A DNA stretch of 53,224 bases from Candidatus Rokuibacteriota bacterium (GTDB taxonomy: Bacteria > Methylomirabilota > Methylomirabilia > Rokubacteriales > CSP1-6). A model generated the notes under the pieces. The model searched no databases. It was given only the letters and a program-made list of their open reading frames with translations, and was not told where the DNA came from. Shown one piece after another: positions 16,750 through 25,579 of this stretch (positions within the stretch are counted from its first letter, which is position 1; each line of letters starts with the position of its first letter). The position numbers and the translations under genes are program-made. Location: contig JACPIQ010000123.1 in assembly GCA_016188005.1 (NCBI GenBank), positions 1-53,224 of the forward strand. The letters run 5' to 3'.

Positions 16750-17350
16750 CAGAGACACCCGCGCGGAGCGGGACCGGCTGCTCGCGCACGACTATGACGG
16801 GATCGAGGAGTACGACAACCCGCTGCCGGGCTGGTGGGTGTGGCTCTTCTGGGCCACCATCGCCTTCTCGGGTGTCTACGTGGCCGTGTACCACGCGGGC
16901 CCCGGGGCCTCCGTCATCGCCGAATACGAGGAGGAGGTCCGCCTGGCCGCCGAGCGGGAGGCACGCCAGATAGCGGCCGACGGGACGGTCACGGAGGAGG
17001 TGCTGGCCGTGCTGGAGAAGAACCTGCCGGCCATGGCGAAGGCCAGGGAGACCTTTGTCCAGCGCTGCGCCGCCTGCCACGGCGACCGCGGTCAGGGCAT
17101 CATCGGACCGAACCTGACCGACGACTACTGGCTGCACGGGGGGAAGCTCACCGACATCTATCGCACCATCCGCGAGGGCGTGCCGGACAAGGGGATGGTC
17201 CCGTGGAAGGGCCAGCTCCAGCCCGCGGAGCTGTCCTCGATGGCGGCCTTCGTGGGAACGCTGCACGGGAGCAACCCGCCCAACGCCAAACCGCCCCAGG
17301 GCGTGAACGCCGCCGGACAGCCGGCGCCGGGGGCCAGGGCGGGGAGCTGA
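16742..17350 (+). CDS. ccoP: monohaem CcoP-like cbb3 oxidase subunit III
   Basis: 202 residues: an N-terminal DGIEEYDNPLPGWW motif typical of CcoP, a membrane helix (about 32-52), a charged linker and one cytochrome c domain with CAACHGDRGQG near residue 112. A GMVPWKG segment supplies the Met ligand. Standard CcoP has two haem domains and about 300 residues; here only one is present, as in some shorter homologues. It passes electrons into the CcoNO core. The start overlaps ccoQ by eight bases. Confidence 0.88.
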   Translation: MTSRDTRAERDRLLAHDYDGIEEYDNPLPGWWVWLFWATIAFSGVYVAVYHAGPGASVIAEYEEEVRLAAEREARQIAADGTVTEEVLAVLEKNLPAMAKARETFVQRCAACHGDRGQGIIGPNLTDDYWLHGGKLTDIYRTIREGVPDKGMVPWKGQLQPAELSSMAAFVGTLHGSNPPNAKPPQGVNAAGQPAPGARAGS

Positions 17351-18957
17351 TGCCGGCAACGCTGCCAACCTCCTCGGCGGCGAAGCGCATCCTCCCCACC
17401 CTCAACCAGGACGGGACGCGGCGCTGGCTCCGGCCGAAGCTGTCGCGCGGCCGCTTCCTGCGCAGGCGCCGCGTGGTGGCCTGGGTGCTCGTTGCCCTCT
17501 TCACCTTGATCCCCTACCTGCGGATGGGCGGCAAGCCGCTCATCCTGCTCGACGTGACGCGTCGGCAATTCACGCTCTTCGGGACCACCTTCCTGCCCAC
17601 GGACACGGCGCTCCTGATGCTGCTGCTCGTGGGGCTCTTCCTGACCATCTTCTGGCTCACCGCAGTCTACGGTCGCGTCTGGTGCGGGTGGGCCTGCCCG
17701 CAGACCGTCTACATGGAGTTTCTGTACCGGCCCGTCGAGCGGCTCATCGAGGGAGGGGCGAGGGCGCAGTCCGGGCTGGACGGCCGCCCGTGGTCGCCGC
17801 GCCGGCTCCTCAAGCACGCGGTGTTCCTCGGGCTGTCCATGTTCCTCGCCCACACCTTCCTCGCCTACTTCGTGGGCGTGGAGGAGCTGCGGCAGTGGGT
17901 GACGCGTTCGCCGCTGGAGCATCCCGCGGCCTTCCTCGTCATGGCCACCACGACGGCCCTCATGTTCGTCGACTTCGGCTGGTTCCGCGAGCAGGTGTGC
18001 ATCGTCGCCTGTCCCTACGGGCGGCTGCAGTCGGTGCTCCTGGACCGGCGCTCGCTGATCGTGGGCTACGACCAAGGGCGCGGCGAGCCCCGCGCCACTT
18101 ACAGGCAGCGCAGAACCTCGCCCGCCGAATCCGCGGAGACGCGGGCGGGCGACAGCCCGGGTGCCCGCGTCGTGGTGGCGGGCGACAGCCCGGGTGCCCG
18201 CGTCATGGTGGCGGGCGACAGCCCGGGCGCCCGCGTCGTGGTGACGGGCGACAGCCCGGGTGCCCGCGTCTGGGGAGATTGCATCGACTGCGGGGCCTGC
18301 GTGGTGACATGCCCCACCGGCATCGACATCCGTCAGGGGCTGCAGATGGAGTGCATCCACTGCACGCAGTGCATGGACGCCTGCGACGCCATCATGGCCA
18401 GAATCGGCCGGCCGCGCGGGCTGATCCGCTACTCCTCGAAGGATGAGCTGGCCGGCGCGCCGCGCCGTCTCCTCAGGCCGCGCATCGTGGTCTATCCGGC
18501 GCTGGTGCTGCTGGTGTGGGGCGTCCTGGGCGTGGCGCTGGCCGAGCGCGCTCCGGCCGAGGTCACGGTGCTCCGGGGCCTCGGCAGCCCGTTCACCGTG
18601 TTGCCCTCGGGGGAGGTATCGAATCAGCTGCGGGTCAAGATCGTCAACCTCCGCAGCGCCGACCGGGATTTCCGGATCGAGCTGACCGGGGCCAACTCGA
18701 TCCGGCTGGTGGCCCCGGAAAACCCGCTTCGGGTCGCTGGCGGCCAGGCCGCGACAGCGACCGTTTTCCTCCTCGCCCCGCGGGGCGCCTTCGCCCATGG
18801 CCGGCGCGACGTGCGCCTCCGCGTGGAGGACGGGGCGGGTTTCGGTACGGAGGTGGAGTACCGGCTCATCGGGCCCGACGACGAGGACGACGACGACGAC
18901 GAGGACGAGGAAAAGAAGAAGAAGGACAAGAAGGACAAGGAGGGCAAGAAGAAATGA
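17350..18957 (+). CDS. ccoG: CcoG/RdxA-type polyferredoxin, cbb3 assembly
   Basis: 535 residues: membrane helices with VWCGWACPQTVYMEF, VCIVACPYGRLQ, then two 4Fe-4S clusters in CIDCGACVVTCPTGIDI and CIHCTQCMDACD, then a periplasmic Ig-like FixG C-terminal domain. CcoG is a cupric reductase needed for copper delivery to cbb3 oxidase. Between GEPRA and GDCIDCG there is a roughly 45-residue insertion made of four 11-residue repeats (GDSPGARVVVA-type), absent from usual homologues. The C-terminus ends in a run of Asp/Glu followed by a Lys-rich run. The start shares one base with the ccoP stop. Confidence 0.92.
   Translation: MPATLPTSSAAKRILPTLNQDGTRRWLRPKLSRGRFLRRRRVVAWVLVALFTLIPYLRMGGKPLILLDVTRRQFTLFGTTFLPTDTALLMLLLVGLFLTIFWLTAVYGRVWCGWACPQTVYMEFLYRPVERLIEGGARAQSGLDGRPWSPRRLLKHAVFLGLSMFLAHTFLAYFVGVEELRQWVTRSPLEHPAAFLVMATTTALMFVDFGWFREQVCIVACPYGRLQSVLLDRRSLIVGYDQGRGEPRATYRQRRTSPAESAETRAGDSPGARVVVAGDSPGARVMVAGDSPGARVVVTGDSPGARVWGDCIDCGACVVTCPTGIDIRQGLQMECIHCTQCMDACDAIMARIGRPRGLIRYSSKDELAGAPRRLLRPRIVVYPALVLLVWGVLGVALAERAPAEVTVLRGLGSPFTVLPSGEVSNQLRVKIVNLRSADRDFRIELTGANSIRLVAPENPLRVAGGQAATATVFLLAPRGAFAHGRRDVRLRVEDGAGFGTEVEYRLIGPDDEDDDDDEDEEKKKKDKKDKEGKKK
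18145..18271 (+). repeat. tandem repeat, 33-bp period, four copies inside ccoG
   Basis: Units begin at 18145, 18178, 18211 and 18244 and differ by only a few bases. Each contains an inverted repeat GCGGGC...GCCCGC around CCCGGG. The 33-bp period keeps the ccoG frame and inserts 11-residue repeats just before the first Fe-S cluster. The high identity suggests recent expansion. Confidence 0.92.
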
Positions 18958-19439
18958 GGGGGCGGGGATGGTACTGGCCCGCGGGACTGATCGCGCTGCT
19001 GGCGGTGTCGGCCGCGGCCAACATCGTGTTCATGCTCGTGGCGACGGACGATCCGTCCTTCGCGGTGGAGCGCGACTACTACCGCAAGGCGATCCTGTGG
19101 GACGAGACGATGGCGCAGGCCGAGCGGAACGGCGCGCTGGGATGGTCCGTCACACCGCGTCTCGAACCGGTGCCGGGCTCGCCCCGGCTGATGACGCTGC
19201 GGGCGCGCGTCACGGACCTCTCCGGCGCCGGCCTGCGCGATGCCCTCGTCCGCGTGGAGGCCTTCCATGGCGCAAGGGCCGGGCAGGTGGTGGGCGGCAC
19301 GCTCCGGCCCGGGGCGGGCGGCTACGTGGCGGCGCTCCCCATGGCGCGGCCCGGACTCTGGGAGCTGCGCTTCCGGGTGGAGCGAGACGGCGCAGTGTTC
19401 ACCCAGGTGCTGACCCACGAGGTCACGGCGGCGCCATGA
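18954..19439 (+). CDS. ccoH: FixH/CcoH-like cbb3 assembly protein
   Basis: 161 residues: an N-terminal membrane anchor (about 6-30), then the conserved VERDYYRKAILWDETMAQ segment of the FixH family, followed by a beta-rich periplasmic domain. CcoH assists assembly and stability of cbb3 oxidase. The ATG overlaps the ccoG stop and its own stop overlaps the next gene (ATGA), the usual GHI order. Confidence 0.85.
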   Translation: MRGRGWYWPAGLIALLAVSAAANIVFMLVATDDPSFAVERDYYRKAILWDETMAQAERNGALGWSVTPRLEPVPGSPRLMTLRARVTDLSGAGLRDALVRVEAFHGARAGQVVGGTLRPGAGGYVAALPMARPGLWELRFRVERDGAVFTQVLTHEVTAAP

Positions 19440-20182
19440 CGGCGCTCCTGGTGACGGTGCTGGGCTCGAGCCTCCTCGGGAGCCTGCACTGCGCTGGGAT
19501 GTGCGGGGGGTTCGTGGCGCTCCACTCGGGTGCGGCCACCTCGTGCCGGCGGTCGCGGAGCGCCGTTCTGGCCCACGGGGCCTACAGTGGAGGCCGTCTC
19601 GTGGCCTACGCGCTCCTAGGGGGCGGCGCGGGGGCGCTCGGGGGGGCTCTCGACCTGGCGGGGGCATCGGGTGGGATCCATCGTCTCGCGGCCCTTGTGG
19701 CGGGGTTCTTCATCGTCGTCTGGGGCGTGGCGGGGCTGGCGGAGGCGCTTGGCTTGCGTCTCCCGTTGCCCGGCTCCCCACGGGCTCTCGGGCGCGTTCT
19801 GGGCCGCGGCATGGAGCTGGCTGGGAAGTGGCCGGTTCCAGCCCGCGCGCTGGTCACCGGGCTTCTCGCCGCGCTGCTCCCATGCGGCTGGCTCTGGGCC
19901 TTCATCGTCACCGCCGCCGGCACGGGCAGCGCCGCCGCAGGGGCTCTGGTGATGGCGGTGTTCTGGGCCGGCACGCTGCCGATGCTCGCCGGCGTCGGGG
20001 TGCTGCTCGAGACCGGGGTCGGGAGGCTTCGCCGGCAGCTGCCGGCGGCCACCGCCGTGGCGATGATCCTGGTGGGGCTGCTGGCCGTCGCCGGACGGGG
20101 CGGGTCCGCGGCTCCACACACTGCTCACGTTCCGGCGGCTCCCGCGGCCGCGCATGGTCCTGCCTCCCATGCCGGTCGCTGA
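19436..20182 (+). CDS. TauE/SafE-like (DsbD_2) membrane protein of the cbb3 locus
   Basis: 248 residues, largely hydrophobic with about six helices. The opening GSLHCAGMCGGFVAL is a signature of the DsbD-like TauE/SafE proteins found beside ccoGHIS. A second Cys motif (LLPCGWLW) lies mid-protein, so Cys residues in the membrane may bind copper or exchange thiols. The C-terminus is Ala/His-rich. Its last 29 bases overlap ccoI. A role in copper delivery to the oxidase is inferred from context. Confidence 0.82.
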   Translation: MTALLVTVLGSSLLGSLHCAGMCGGFVALHSGAATSCRRSRSAVLAHGAYSGGRLVAYALLGGGAGALGGALDLAGASGGIHRLAALVAGFFIVVWGVAGLAEALGLRLPLPGSPRALGRVLGRGMELAGKWPVPARALVTGLLAALLPCGWLWAFIVTAAGTGSAAAGALVMAVFWAGTLPMLAGVGVLLETGVGRLRRQLPAATAVAMILVGLLAVAGRGGSAAPHTAHVPAAPAAAHGPASHAGR

Positions 20183-22664
20183 GAAGCCCGCGCCCGAGAC
20201 CTCCTCCGCAGCCCGGGGGAAGGAGAGCGCGTGCGCCCATTGCGGGCTGCCCGTGCCCGCGGCGCTCAGGGAGGCCGATGCGCCCAGACAGTTCTGCTGC
20301 GCGGGGTGCAGGGAAGTGCACGCGCTGCTGCAGGAGCATCGGCTCGGGCGCTACTACGAGCTGCGCGCCGCCGCAGAGCCCCGCGCCCCGGCCGCCCTCG
20401 CGGGAGGCGGTGACAAGTCCTACGCCGAGATGGACGACCCCGGCTTCCGGGGGCGTTGCTGCTGGGCGGCTCCGGGGGGTCTCGAGGCCACTGAGCTCTA
20501 CCTCGAGGGCGTGCACTGCTCGGCCTGCGTGTGGCTGCTGGAACGCTTGCCGCGCCTCTGCCCGGGGCTCGTGGAGGCGCGGCTCGACCTGCCGCGCTCG
20601 CGGGCGCGCCTTCTGTGGGACCCGCGCTCCGTGTCGCTTTCGGCCATCGCCCGGCGGCTCCACTCGATCGGCTACCCGCCGCATCCCTGCCGGGGACGTC
20701 GCGCCAGGGAGGCGCAGCAGCGCGAGGACCGGATGATGCTGGCCCGCATCGGGCTGGCCGGGGCGGCGGCGGGCAATGTGATGGCCATCGCCTTCGCGCT
20801 CTACGGCGGGATGTTCCACGAGATGGAGCCCGAGCTGGCGGCACTCTTCCGCTGGGCGAGCCTCGTGGTGGCGCTGCCGTCGGTGATCTGGGGAGGCGGC
20901 GTCTTCTTCAGGGGCGCCTGGGCGGCGCTGAGGCTCCGGATCCTGCACATGGACGTGCCGATCAGCATCGGGCTGCTCGCGGGCTTCCTCCACGGCGCCT
21001 GGAACACTGCACGCGGCGGAGGCGAGGTCTACTTCGACTCGGTGACCACGCTGGTCTTTCTCTTGCTGGTGGGGCGTTATCTCCAGCAGCGCCAGCAGCG
21101 CCTGGCGGCCGAGTCGGCCGAGCTGCTGGCCTCGCTGGCTCCTTCCTCGGCTCGGGTCATCGAGGGCGCGGCGACCCGGGAGGTGCCGCTGGAGGCGCTG
21201 GGGGCCGGGGCGCTGGTCGAGGTGCGTGCGGGAGAGACCGTGCCCGCCGACGGCGTCGTCGAGCGAGGCCGGTCCCGGCTCGACACTTCGCTCCTCACCG
21301 GGGAGTCGCGGCCCTCGACCGTGGCGCCCGGCGACCGGGTCCACGCGGGCACGGTCAACGTTTCCTCGCGGCTCGAGGTCCGCGTGGAGTGCGCGGGGGA
21401 GGAGACCCGCGTGGGCCGGCTCATGGCGCTGGTGGAGGAGCATGCCAGGCGACGCGCCCCCATCGTGCAGCTGGCTGACCGACTCTCCGGTCGTTTCGTC
21501 CTGGCCGTGCTGGTCCTGGCGGCGGCCACCTTCGCCCTGTGGATGCGGCTCGACCCGGCGCGGGCCGTGGACCATGCCGTGGCGCTGCTCATCGTCACCT
21601 GTCCCTGCGCGCTCGGGCTGGCGACGCCCCTGGCCGTGAGCGCCGCCATCGGTCAGGCGGCGCGGGCCGGCATCCTCGTCAGGGGAGCCGACGTCCTCGA
21701 GAAGCTCACCCGCCCGGGACTCCTGTGGCTCGACAAGACGGGAACGCTCACCGCGGGGCGCACCGCGCTGGTGGAGTGGTGGGGAGAGGAGGCGGCAAGG
21801 CCGCTGGTCGCCGCGGTGGAGGCCCACTCATCGCACCCCGTGGCCCGCGCCCTCTCCGAGGCGCTGGGCGACGGCAAGCCCGGCCCCGGGATCGACGTGA
21901 AGGAGATGCAGGGCGCCGGGATCGAGGGGTGGGTGGGCGGGCGGCACGTCATGGTGGGAGCTCCGGAGTGGGTGGCGACCCGGGCCCGGGACGTTCCCGG
22001 GGAGATGCGGGAGCGTCTTGGCGCCGCGCGCGGCGCCGGGCTCTCTCCCGTGCTCGTGGCGGTGGACAGCCGCGTCGTGGCGGTGGCGGCGCTGGGCGAT
22101 CCGCTGCGGCCGGATGCCCGGCTGGCCGTCGAGCGCGTGAAGGCCAGGGGCTGGCGGGTCGGTGTGCTGTCCGGCGACGATGCCGCAGTGGTGGCGGCCA
22201 CGGCCGGCCAGCTCGGGATCGGGCCGGGGGCCAGTCGTGGCCGCGTTTCGCCGGAAGGGAAGCTCGGGGTGGTGACGGAGGGGCTCGCCGAGGGCACGGT
22301 GGTCATGGTGGGCGACGGAGTGAATGACGCCGCGGCGCTGGCGGCGGCCACCGTGGGTGTCGGTGTCCACGGAGGCGCTGAGGCGGCGCTGGCGGCGGCC
22401 GACGTCTACATCACGCGGCTCGGGGTGGGGCGCGTGGCCGATCTCATCGACGGCGCCCACCGCGCCATGGCGGTGGTCCGGCGCAACCTGCTCTTCTCGC
22501 TCCTCTACAACACGGTGGGCGTGTCGCTGGCGATGGGCGGGCTCCTCGACCCGCTGGTGGCGGCCGTGCTGATGCCGGCGAGCTCGCTCACCGTGATCCT
22601 CAGCTCGTATCGCGCGCGCATGTTCCCCCGCGCCCCGGAGGAGGAGGCAACGGCATGGCGGTGA
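20154..22664 (+). CDS. ccoI: CcoI/FixI copper-transporting P1B ATPase
   Basis: 836 residues. The N-terminus has a Cys-rich CAHC...FCCAGC metal-binding segment typical of FixI, then an HMA-like domain with GVHCSACVW. The ATPase core shows TGES, the CPC metal site in the membrane (TCPCALG), DKTGTLT and GDGVNDAAAL. CcoI supplies copper for the CuB site of cbb3 oxidase. ATG 20154 is inside the upstream gene; ATG 20169 is an alternative. The end overlaps ccoS by ten bases. Confidence 0.93.
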   Translation: MVLPPMPVAEKPAPETSSAARGKESACAHCGLPVPAALREADAPRQFCCAGCREVHALLQEHRLGRYYELRAAAEPRAPAALAGGGDKSYAEMDDPGFRGRCCWAAPGGLEATELYLEGVHCSACVWLLERLPRLCPGLVEARLDLPRSRARLLWDPRSVSLSAIARRLHSIGYPPHPCRGRRAREAQQREDRMMLARIGLAGAAAGNVMAIAFALYGGMFHEMEPELAALFRWASLVVALPSVIWGGGVFFRGAWAALRLRILHMDVPISIGLLAGFLHGAWNTARGGGEVYFDSVTTLVFLLLVGRYLQQRQQRLAAESAELLASLAPSSARVIEGAATREVPLEALGAGALVEVRAGETVPADGVVERGRSRLDTSLLTGESRPSTVAPGDRVHAGTVNVSSRLEVRVECAGEETRVGRLMALVEEHARRRAPIVQLADRLSGRFVLAVLVLAAATFALWMRLDPARAVDHAVALLIVTCPCALGLATPLAVSAAIGQAARAGILVRGADVLEKLTRPGLLWLDKTGTLTAGRTALVEWWGEEAARPLVAAVEAHSSHPVARALSEALGDGKPGPGIDVKEMQGAGIEGWVGGRHVMVGAPEWVATRARDVPGEMRERLGAARGAGLSPVLVAVDSRVVAVAALGDPLRPDARLAVERVKARGWRVGVLSGDDAAVVAATAGQLGIGPGASRGRVSPEGKLGVVTEGLAEGTVVMVGDGVNDAAALAAATVGVGVHGGAEAALAAADVYITRLGVGRVADLIDGAHRAMAVVRRNLLFSLLYNTVGVSLAMGGLLDPLVAAVLMPASSLTVILSSYRARMFPRAPEEEATAWR

Positions 22665-22807
22665 TGTTCATCCTCCTCCCGCTGGCCCTGCTCTTCTCGG
22701 CCGGAGCGCTCCTGGTCTTCGTCTGGGCCGCCCGGTCCGGGCAGTTCGACGACCTCAGCACGCCGGCCCTGCGGATCCTCCACGAGGAGGACGCAGACGA
22801 GCCGTGA
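22655..22807 (+). CDS. ccoS: CcoS cbb3 oxidase maturation protein
   Basis: 50 residues, the usual length for CcoS: one hydrophobic helix (about 3-26) followed by WAARSGQFDDLSTPALRILH, the conserved family signature. CcoS is required to insert haem b and copper into cbb3 oxidase. A GGAGGAGG ribosome site lies inside the ccoI end, and the gene overlaps ccoI. It closes a complete cco locus. Confidence 0.9.
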   Translation: MAVMFILLPLALLFSAGALLVFVWAARSGQFDDLSTPALRILHEEDADEP

Positions 22808-22911
22808 GGCACGTCACGGGATCCACATGACAGATGGCCGCACCCGCGCCTGGGACCGCGGCGCTCCGGCCACCGTTGTGGTATGAGATGGAGTCAGACA
22901 AGGAGGCGGTC

Positions 22912-23598
22912 ATGACTCGGCTCCCGCGACCCTCCGAGCAGCTCCGCCGGAAGCACCCCGCGGAGCGGCCGCTCGGCGAATGCGCGTTCGACGATCTTCT
23001 GGCCGAGGCCGGGAGGCTTCACGGCCAGCTCTGCCCGGGCCAGGTCCTCGGCGTGAGGATGGCGCTGGCCGGCTGCCGCGAGGTGGGCGTCGAGCGGCCC
23101 CGGAGCGCGGGCAAGAGCCTGGTGGTCCTGGTCGAGATCGACCGCTGCGCCACCGACGCCATCCAGGCGCTCACGGGAGTGACCCTGGGCAAGCGGACGC
23201 TCAAGCATCTCGACTACGGCAAGACGGCGGCCACCTTCGTCAACATGGCGACGGGCACCGCCGTGCGGGTGGCCGCGCGCGAAAGCGCCCGGGCGAAGGC
23301 GGCCGAGTGGGCCCCGTCCGAGCCCGACGCGCGAAAGGCGCAGATCCTGGCCTACCGGCACATGCCTGAGCGCGAGCTCCTCGCGCTCGAGCGCGTGACG
23401 GTGAAGCCCGGCTGGCTCGACCGGCGGCGAGTGCGTGTCTACTGCGACTGCTGCGGCGAGGGGATCAATTACGAGCGCGAGGTTCACACCGGCGATCGCA
23501 CGCTCTGCCGCCCGTGCAGCGGGGAGAGCTATCTGGTCGCCCCATGCGAGCGGGCCACCTCCGCGCTCGAGGCGCCCAGCCACCGGACAGGGGCGTGA
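22912..23598 (+). CDS. FmdE-like protein with C-terminal zinc ribbon
   Basis: 228 residues. The N-terminal domain has HGQLCPGQVLGVRMA and a later EIDRCATDAIQALTG segment, the core of the FmdE family, named after formylmethanofuran dehydrogenase subunit E but widespread in non-methanogens. The C-terminus has two Cys pairs (CDCC and CRPC) forming a zinc-ribbon-like site. ATG 22912 is chosen for its GGAGG ribosome site. FmdE-like proteins occur near molybdenum or C1 enzymes, neither seen here, so the role is open. Confidence 0.82.
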   Translation: MTRLPRPSEQLRRKHPAERPLGECAFDDLLAEAGRLHGQLCPGQVLGVRMALAGCREVGVERPRSAGKSLVVLVEIDRCATDAIQALTGVTLGKRTLKHLDYGKTAATFVNMATGTAVRVAARESARAKAAEWAPSEPDARKAQILAYRHMPERELLALERVTVKPGWLDRRRVRVYCDCCGEGINYEREVHTGDRTLCRPCSGESYLVAPCERATSALEAPSHRTGA

Positions 23599-23698
23599 AT
23601 GCCTCAGTCCCATGGATTCCATGAACGGGCGCCCGACCGCCGGTGCAGGGAGACCCGAGATTCCGGACACTTGGAAGATTGCAGTCGGCAGGCGCGGG

Positions 23699-23714
23699 TG
23701 GCAGATTGCTTGCA
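23699..23714 (+). promoter_or_regulatory. sigma-54 (-24/-12) promoter before the membrane protein/htrA/RND genes
   Basis: TGGCAGATTGCTTGCA contains TGGCA and TTGCA with GG-N10-GC spacing. It lies 23 bp before ATG 23737 in the gap after the FmdE-like gene. The predicted transcript start would leave a short leader of about 12 nt. If the downstream genes are co-transcribed, it could drive the protease, cupredoxin-like and RND genes. Confidence 0.55.
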
Positions 23715-23736
23715 TTCGAGAGCCTCAGGTGCTTTC

Positions 23737-24036
23737 ATGACTGGTATGCGTGGGCTTGGAGTCCGGGGAGAGCAATGGGCGCTCGCAGGCACTCTGGTCC
23801 TGGCGGTCGTCCTGGGGCTCTGCCTCCTCCACGGCGCCACGGGCGGAGCGCATCACGACGAGATCTCGCCTGACCTCTGCACCGGGCTCTTCCTGCTGGC
23901 CTTTGTCGTGACCCTCGTGTTTCTCGCCGAGGTCGGCGCCCTGCCGGCCGATCCGCTTCGTGCCGTCCTCGCCGTGTCACGTCACCTGCTGGACCCGCCT
24001 CCCAAGCGCGGCTCGCTCCCCCAGTCCATCTCTTAG
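23737..24036 (+). CDS. small two-helix membrane protein of unknown family
   Basis: 99 residues from ATG 23737 (the frame extends upstream, but that part is of low quality and lies over the candidate promoter). Two hydrophobic helices (about 14-33 and 48-66) flank a His-containing loop, HHDEISPDLC, which could face the periplasm and bind metal. The C-terminus is polar. I recognise no family. It directly precedes an HtrA-type protease. Confidence 0.5.
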   Translation: MTGMRGLGVRGEQWALAGTLVLAVVLGLCLLHGATGGAHHDEISPDLCTGLFLLAFVVTLVFLAEVGALPADPLRAVLAVSRHLLDPPPKRGSLPQSIS

Positions 24037-24134
24037 TCCATCTCTGCTGCTCGCGGTGCGGATGCGCATGCATCCGGCCCTTGGGGATCTGCTCTCGACG
24101 CCGGAGGTCCATCGTCCGGGTCGTGGAGGGAGGC

Positions 24135-25160
24135 ATGTCGAAGTCGCGGATTACCGTCCTGGCGCTCCTGGTCTTCGGGCTGGCGCTGCTGGGGCGCGGG
24201 GAGCCCGCCGGGGGTCGATCTCATGCTGACGGCCGCGCGGGAGTCCCGGCCGTGGTGGCGCGGGTCCTGCCCGCGGTGGTCAGCATCACGACACGCCAGA
24301 TCGAGCGCGATCAGTTCAACCAGCCGGTAGCGACGCGAGGGCTGGGCTCCGGGATCATCGTGGACAGGCGCGGCTACATCCTCACCAACAGCCACGTGGT
24401 GGAGGGGGCCGAGGAGATCAAGGTCACGCTGGCCGACGAGCGCTCCTTCGCGGGCCGGCTGGTGGGCGCCGACCCGCTCAACGATCTCGCCGTGCTGAAG
24501 ATCGAGGGTCAGCGGCTGCCCGTTGCCCTGCTGGGCGACTCGGCGCGGCTCTCCGTGGGAGAGACCGTCGTCGCCATCGGCAATCCGCTCTGGATCGAGG
24601 GCGGTCCCACCGTCACCGTCGGCGTGGTGAGCGCGCTGGGGCGCTCGATGGAAGAGCCAGGGCTGCCGGTGCTCCACAACCTCGTCCAGACCGATGCCGC
24701 CATCAATGCGGGCAACTCGGGCGGCCCGCTCGTGAACCTCCTCGGGCGGGTTGTCGGCATCAACACCGCCGTGATCGCCTCCGCTCACGGCATCGGCTTC
24801 GCCATCTCGATCAACACCGTGAAGCCGATCCTCCGGGCGCTCGTCGAGATCGGGCGCGTGGTGCGTCCCACGCTCCGCCTCGACGCGGTGAGCGTGACGC
24901 CGCAGCGCGCGTACGCCAATGGGCTCCCGGTGGAGCGCGGCGCGCTCGTGACCCGCGTCGAGCCCGGCGGGCCGGCGGAGGTCGCAGGCATCCGGCCGGG
25001 AGACGTGATCACGCGCCTCGCCGGCGAAGGCGTGAGGGACCTGCATCACTTCCACGCCGCGCTCTGGCGGCGCCGGGCGGGGGATGCCGTGGAGGTCACT
25101 CTCTGGCGAGACGGGGAGACCCTCACCGTCACCCCGGTCCTCACGACGGATCGGCCATGA
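24135..25160 (+). CDS. HtrA/DegP-like trypsin-type serine protease with PDZ domain
   Basis: 341 residues: signal peptide or anchor (about 1-22), a trypsin-like domain with His in LTNSHVV, Asp in DPLNDLAVL and catalytic Ser195 in NAGNSGGPL, then one PDZ domain (about 255-335). HtrA proteases act in periplasmic protein quality control. One PDZ, as in DegS-like forms, is fewer than in DegP. A GGAGGGAGG ribosome site fixes ATG 24135. The stop overlaps the cupredoxin-like gene, suggesting the protease is part of the envelope/metal-stress operon. Confidence 0.9.
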   Translation: MSKSRITVLALLVFGLALLGRGEPAGGRSHADGRAGVPAVVARVLPAVVSITTRQIERDQFNQPVATRGLGSGIIVDRRGYILTNSHVVEGAEEIKVTLADERSFAGRLVGADPLNDLAVLKIEGQRLPVALLGDSARLSVGETVVAIGNPLWIEGGPTVTVGVVSALGRSMEEPGLPVLHNLVQTDAAINAGNSGGPLVNLLGRVVGINTAVIASAHGIGFAISINTVKPILRALVEIGRVVRPTLRLDAVSVTPQRAYANGLPVERGALVTRVEPGGPAEVAGIRPGDVITRLAGEGVRDLHHFHAALWRRRAGDAVEVTLWRDGETLTVTPVLTTDRP

Positions 25161-25579
25161 GGCATGGCATGGACAAGGCCGTTGGGCTCGCGGCGTTGGC
25201 CCTGATGGCCGCGACCCCCGCCGCCGCCCTGACGCCACCGGCTGCCGCCGCGGTGGTCGTCATCGAGACGGCGGCGCTCCGCCCCTCCGTCCTCGCCACC
25301 ACGGTGGGCCGGCGCGTCACCTTCGTCAACCGCTCGGGACGCCCGGCCCACGTGGAGTTCCTCCCGGGGCACGGCGACGGGCACCGGGTGTTCCAAGTGC
25401 CCGGGCAGATCTGGGCCGTCTTCAACCGTCCCGGCCGCCACCACTACGTGGTGCACTTCTCCGTGCGGCGGGAGGCCGACCTGAGAGGCGCGGTGGACGT
25501 GGCCGAGGATCCGAACGGACGGCCCGCGTATCCGGAGTGCACCGAGCTCAGCGTGATGGGAGAGTGCCTTGAACCGTGA
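25157..25579 (+). CDS. secreted cupredoxin-like protein
   Basis: 140 residues with a signal peptide (cut near AAALTP). The mature part has the beta-sandwich pattern of cupredoxin-like domains: VTFVNRSGRPAHVEFLPG, then FNRPGRHHYVVHF. A His-rich GRHHYVVH stretch may supply metal ligands, although the Cys-His-Met set of true type 1 copper sites is not complete. The start overlaps the protease stop, and 11 bases overlap the RND gene. It may bind copper in the periplasm; this is inference. Confidence 0.6.
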   Translation: MRHGMDKAVGLAALALMAATPAAALTPPAAAAVVVIETAALRPSVLATTVGRRVTFVNRSGRPAHVEFLPGHGDGHRVFQVPGQIWAVFNRPGRHHYVVHFSVRREADLRGAVDVAEDPNGRPAYPECTELSVMGECLEP

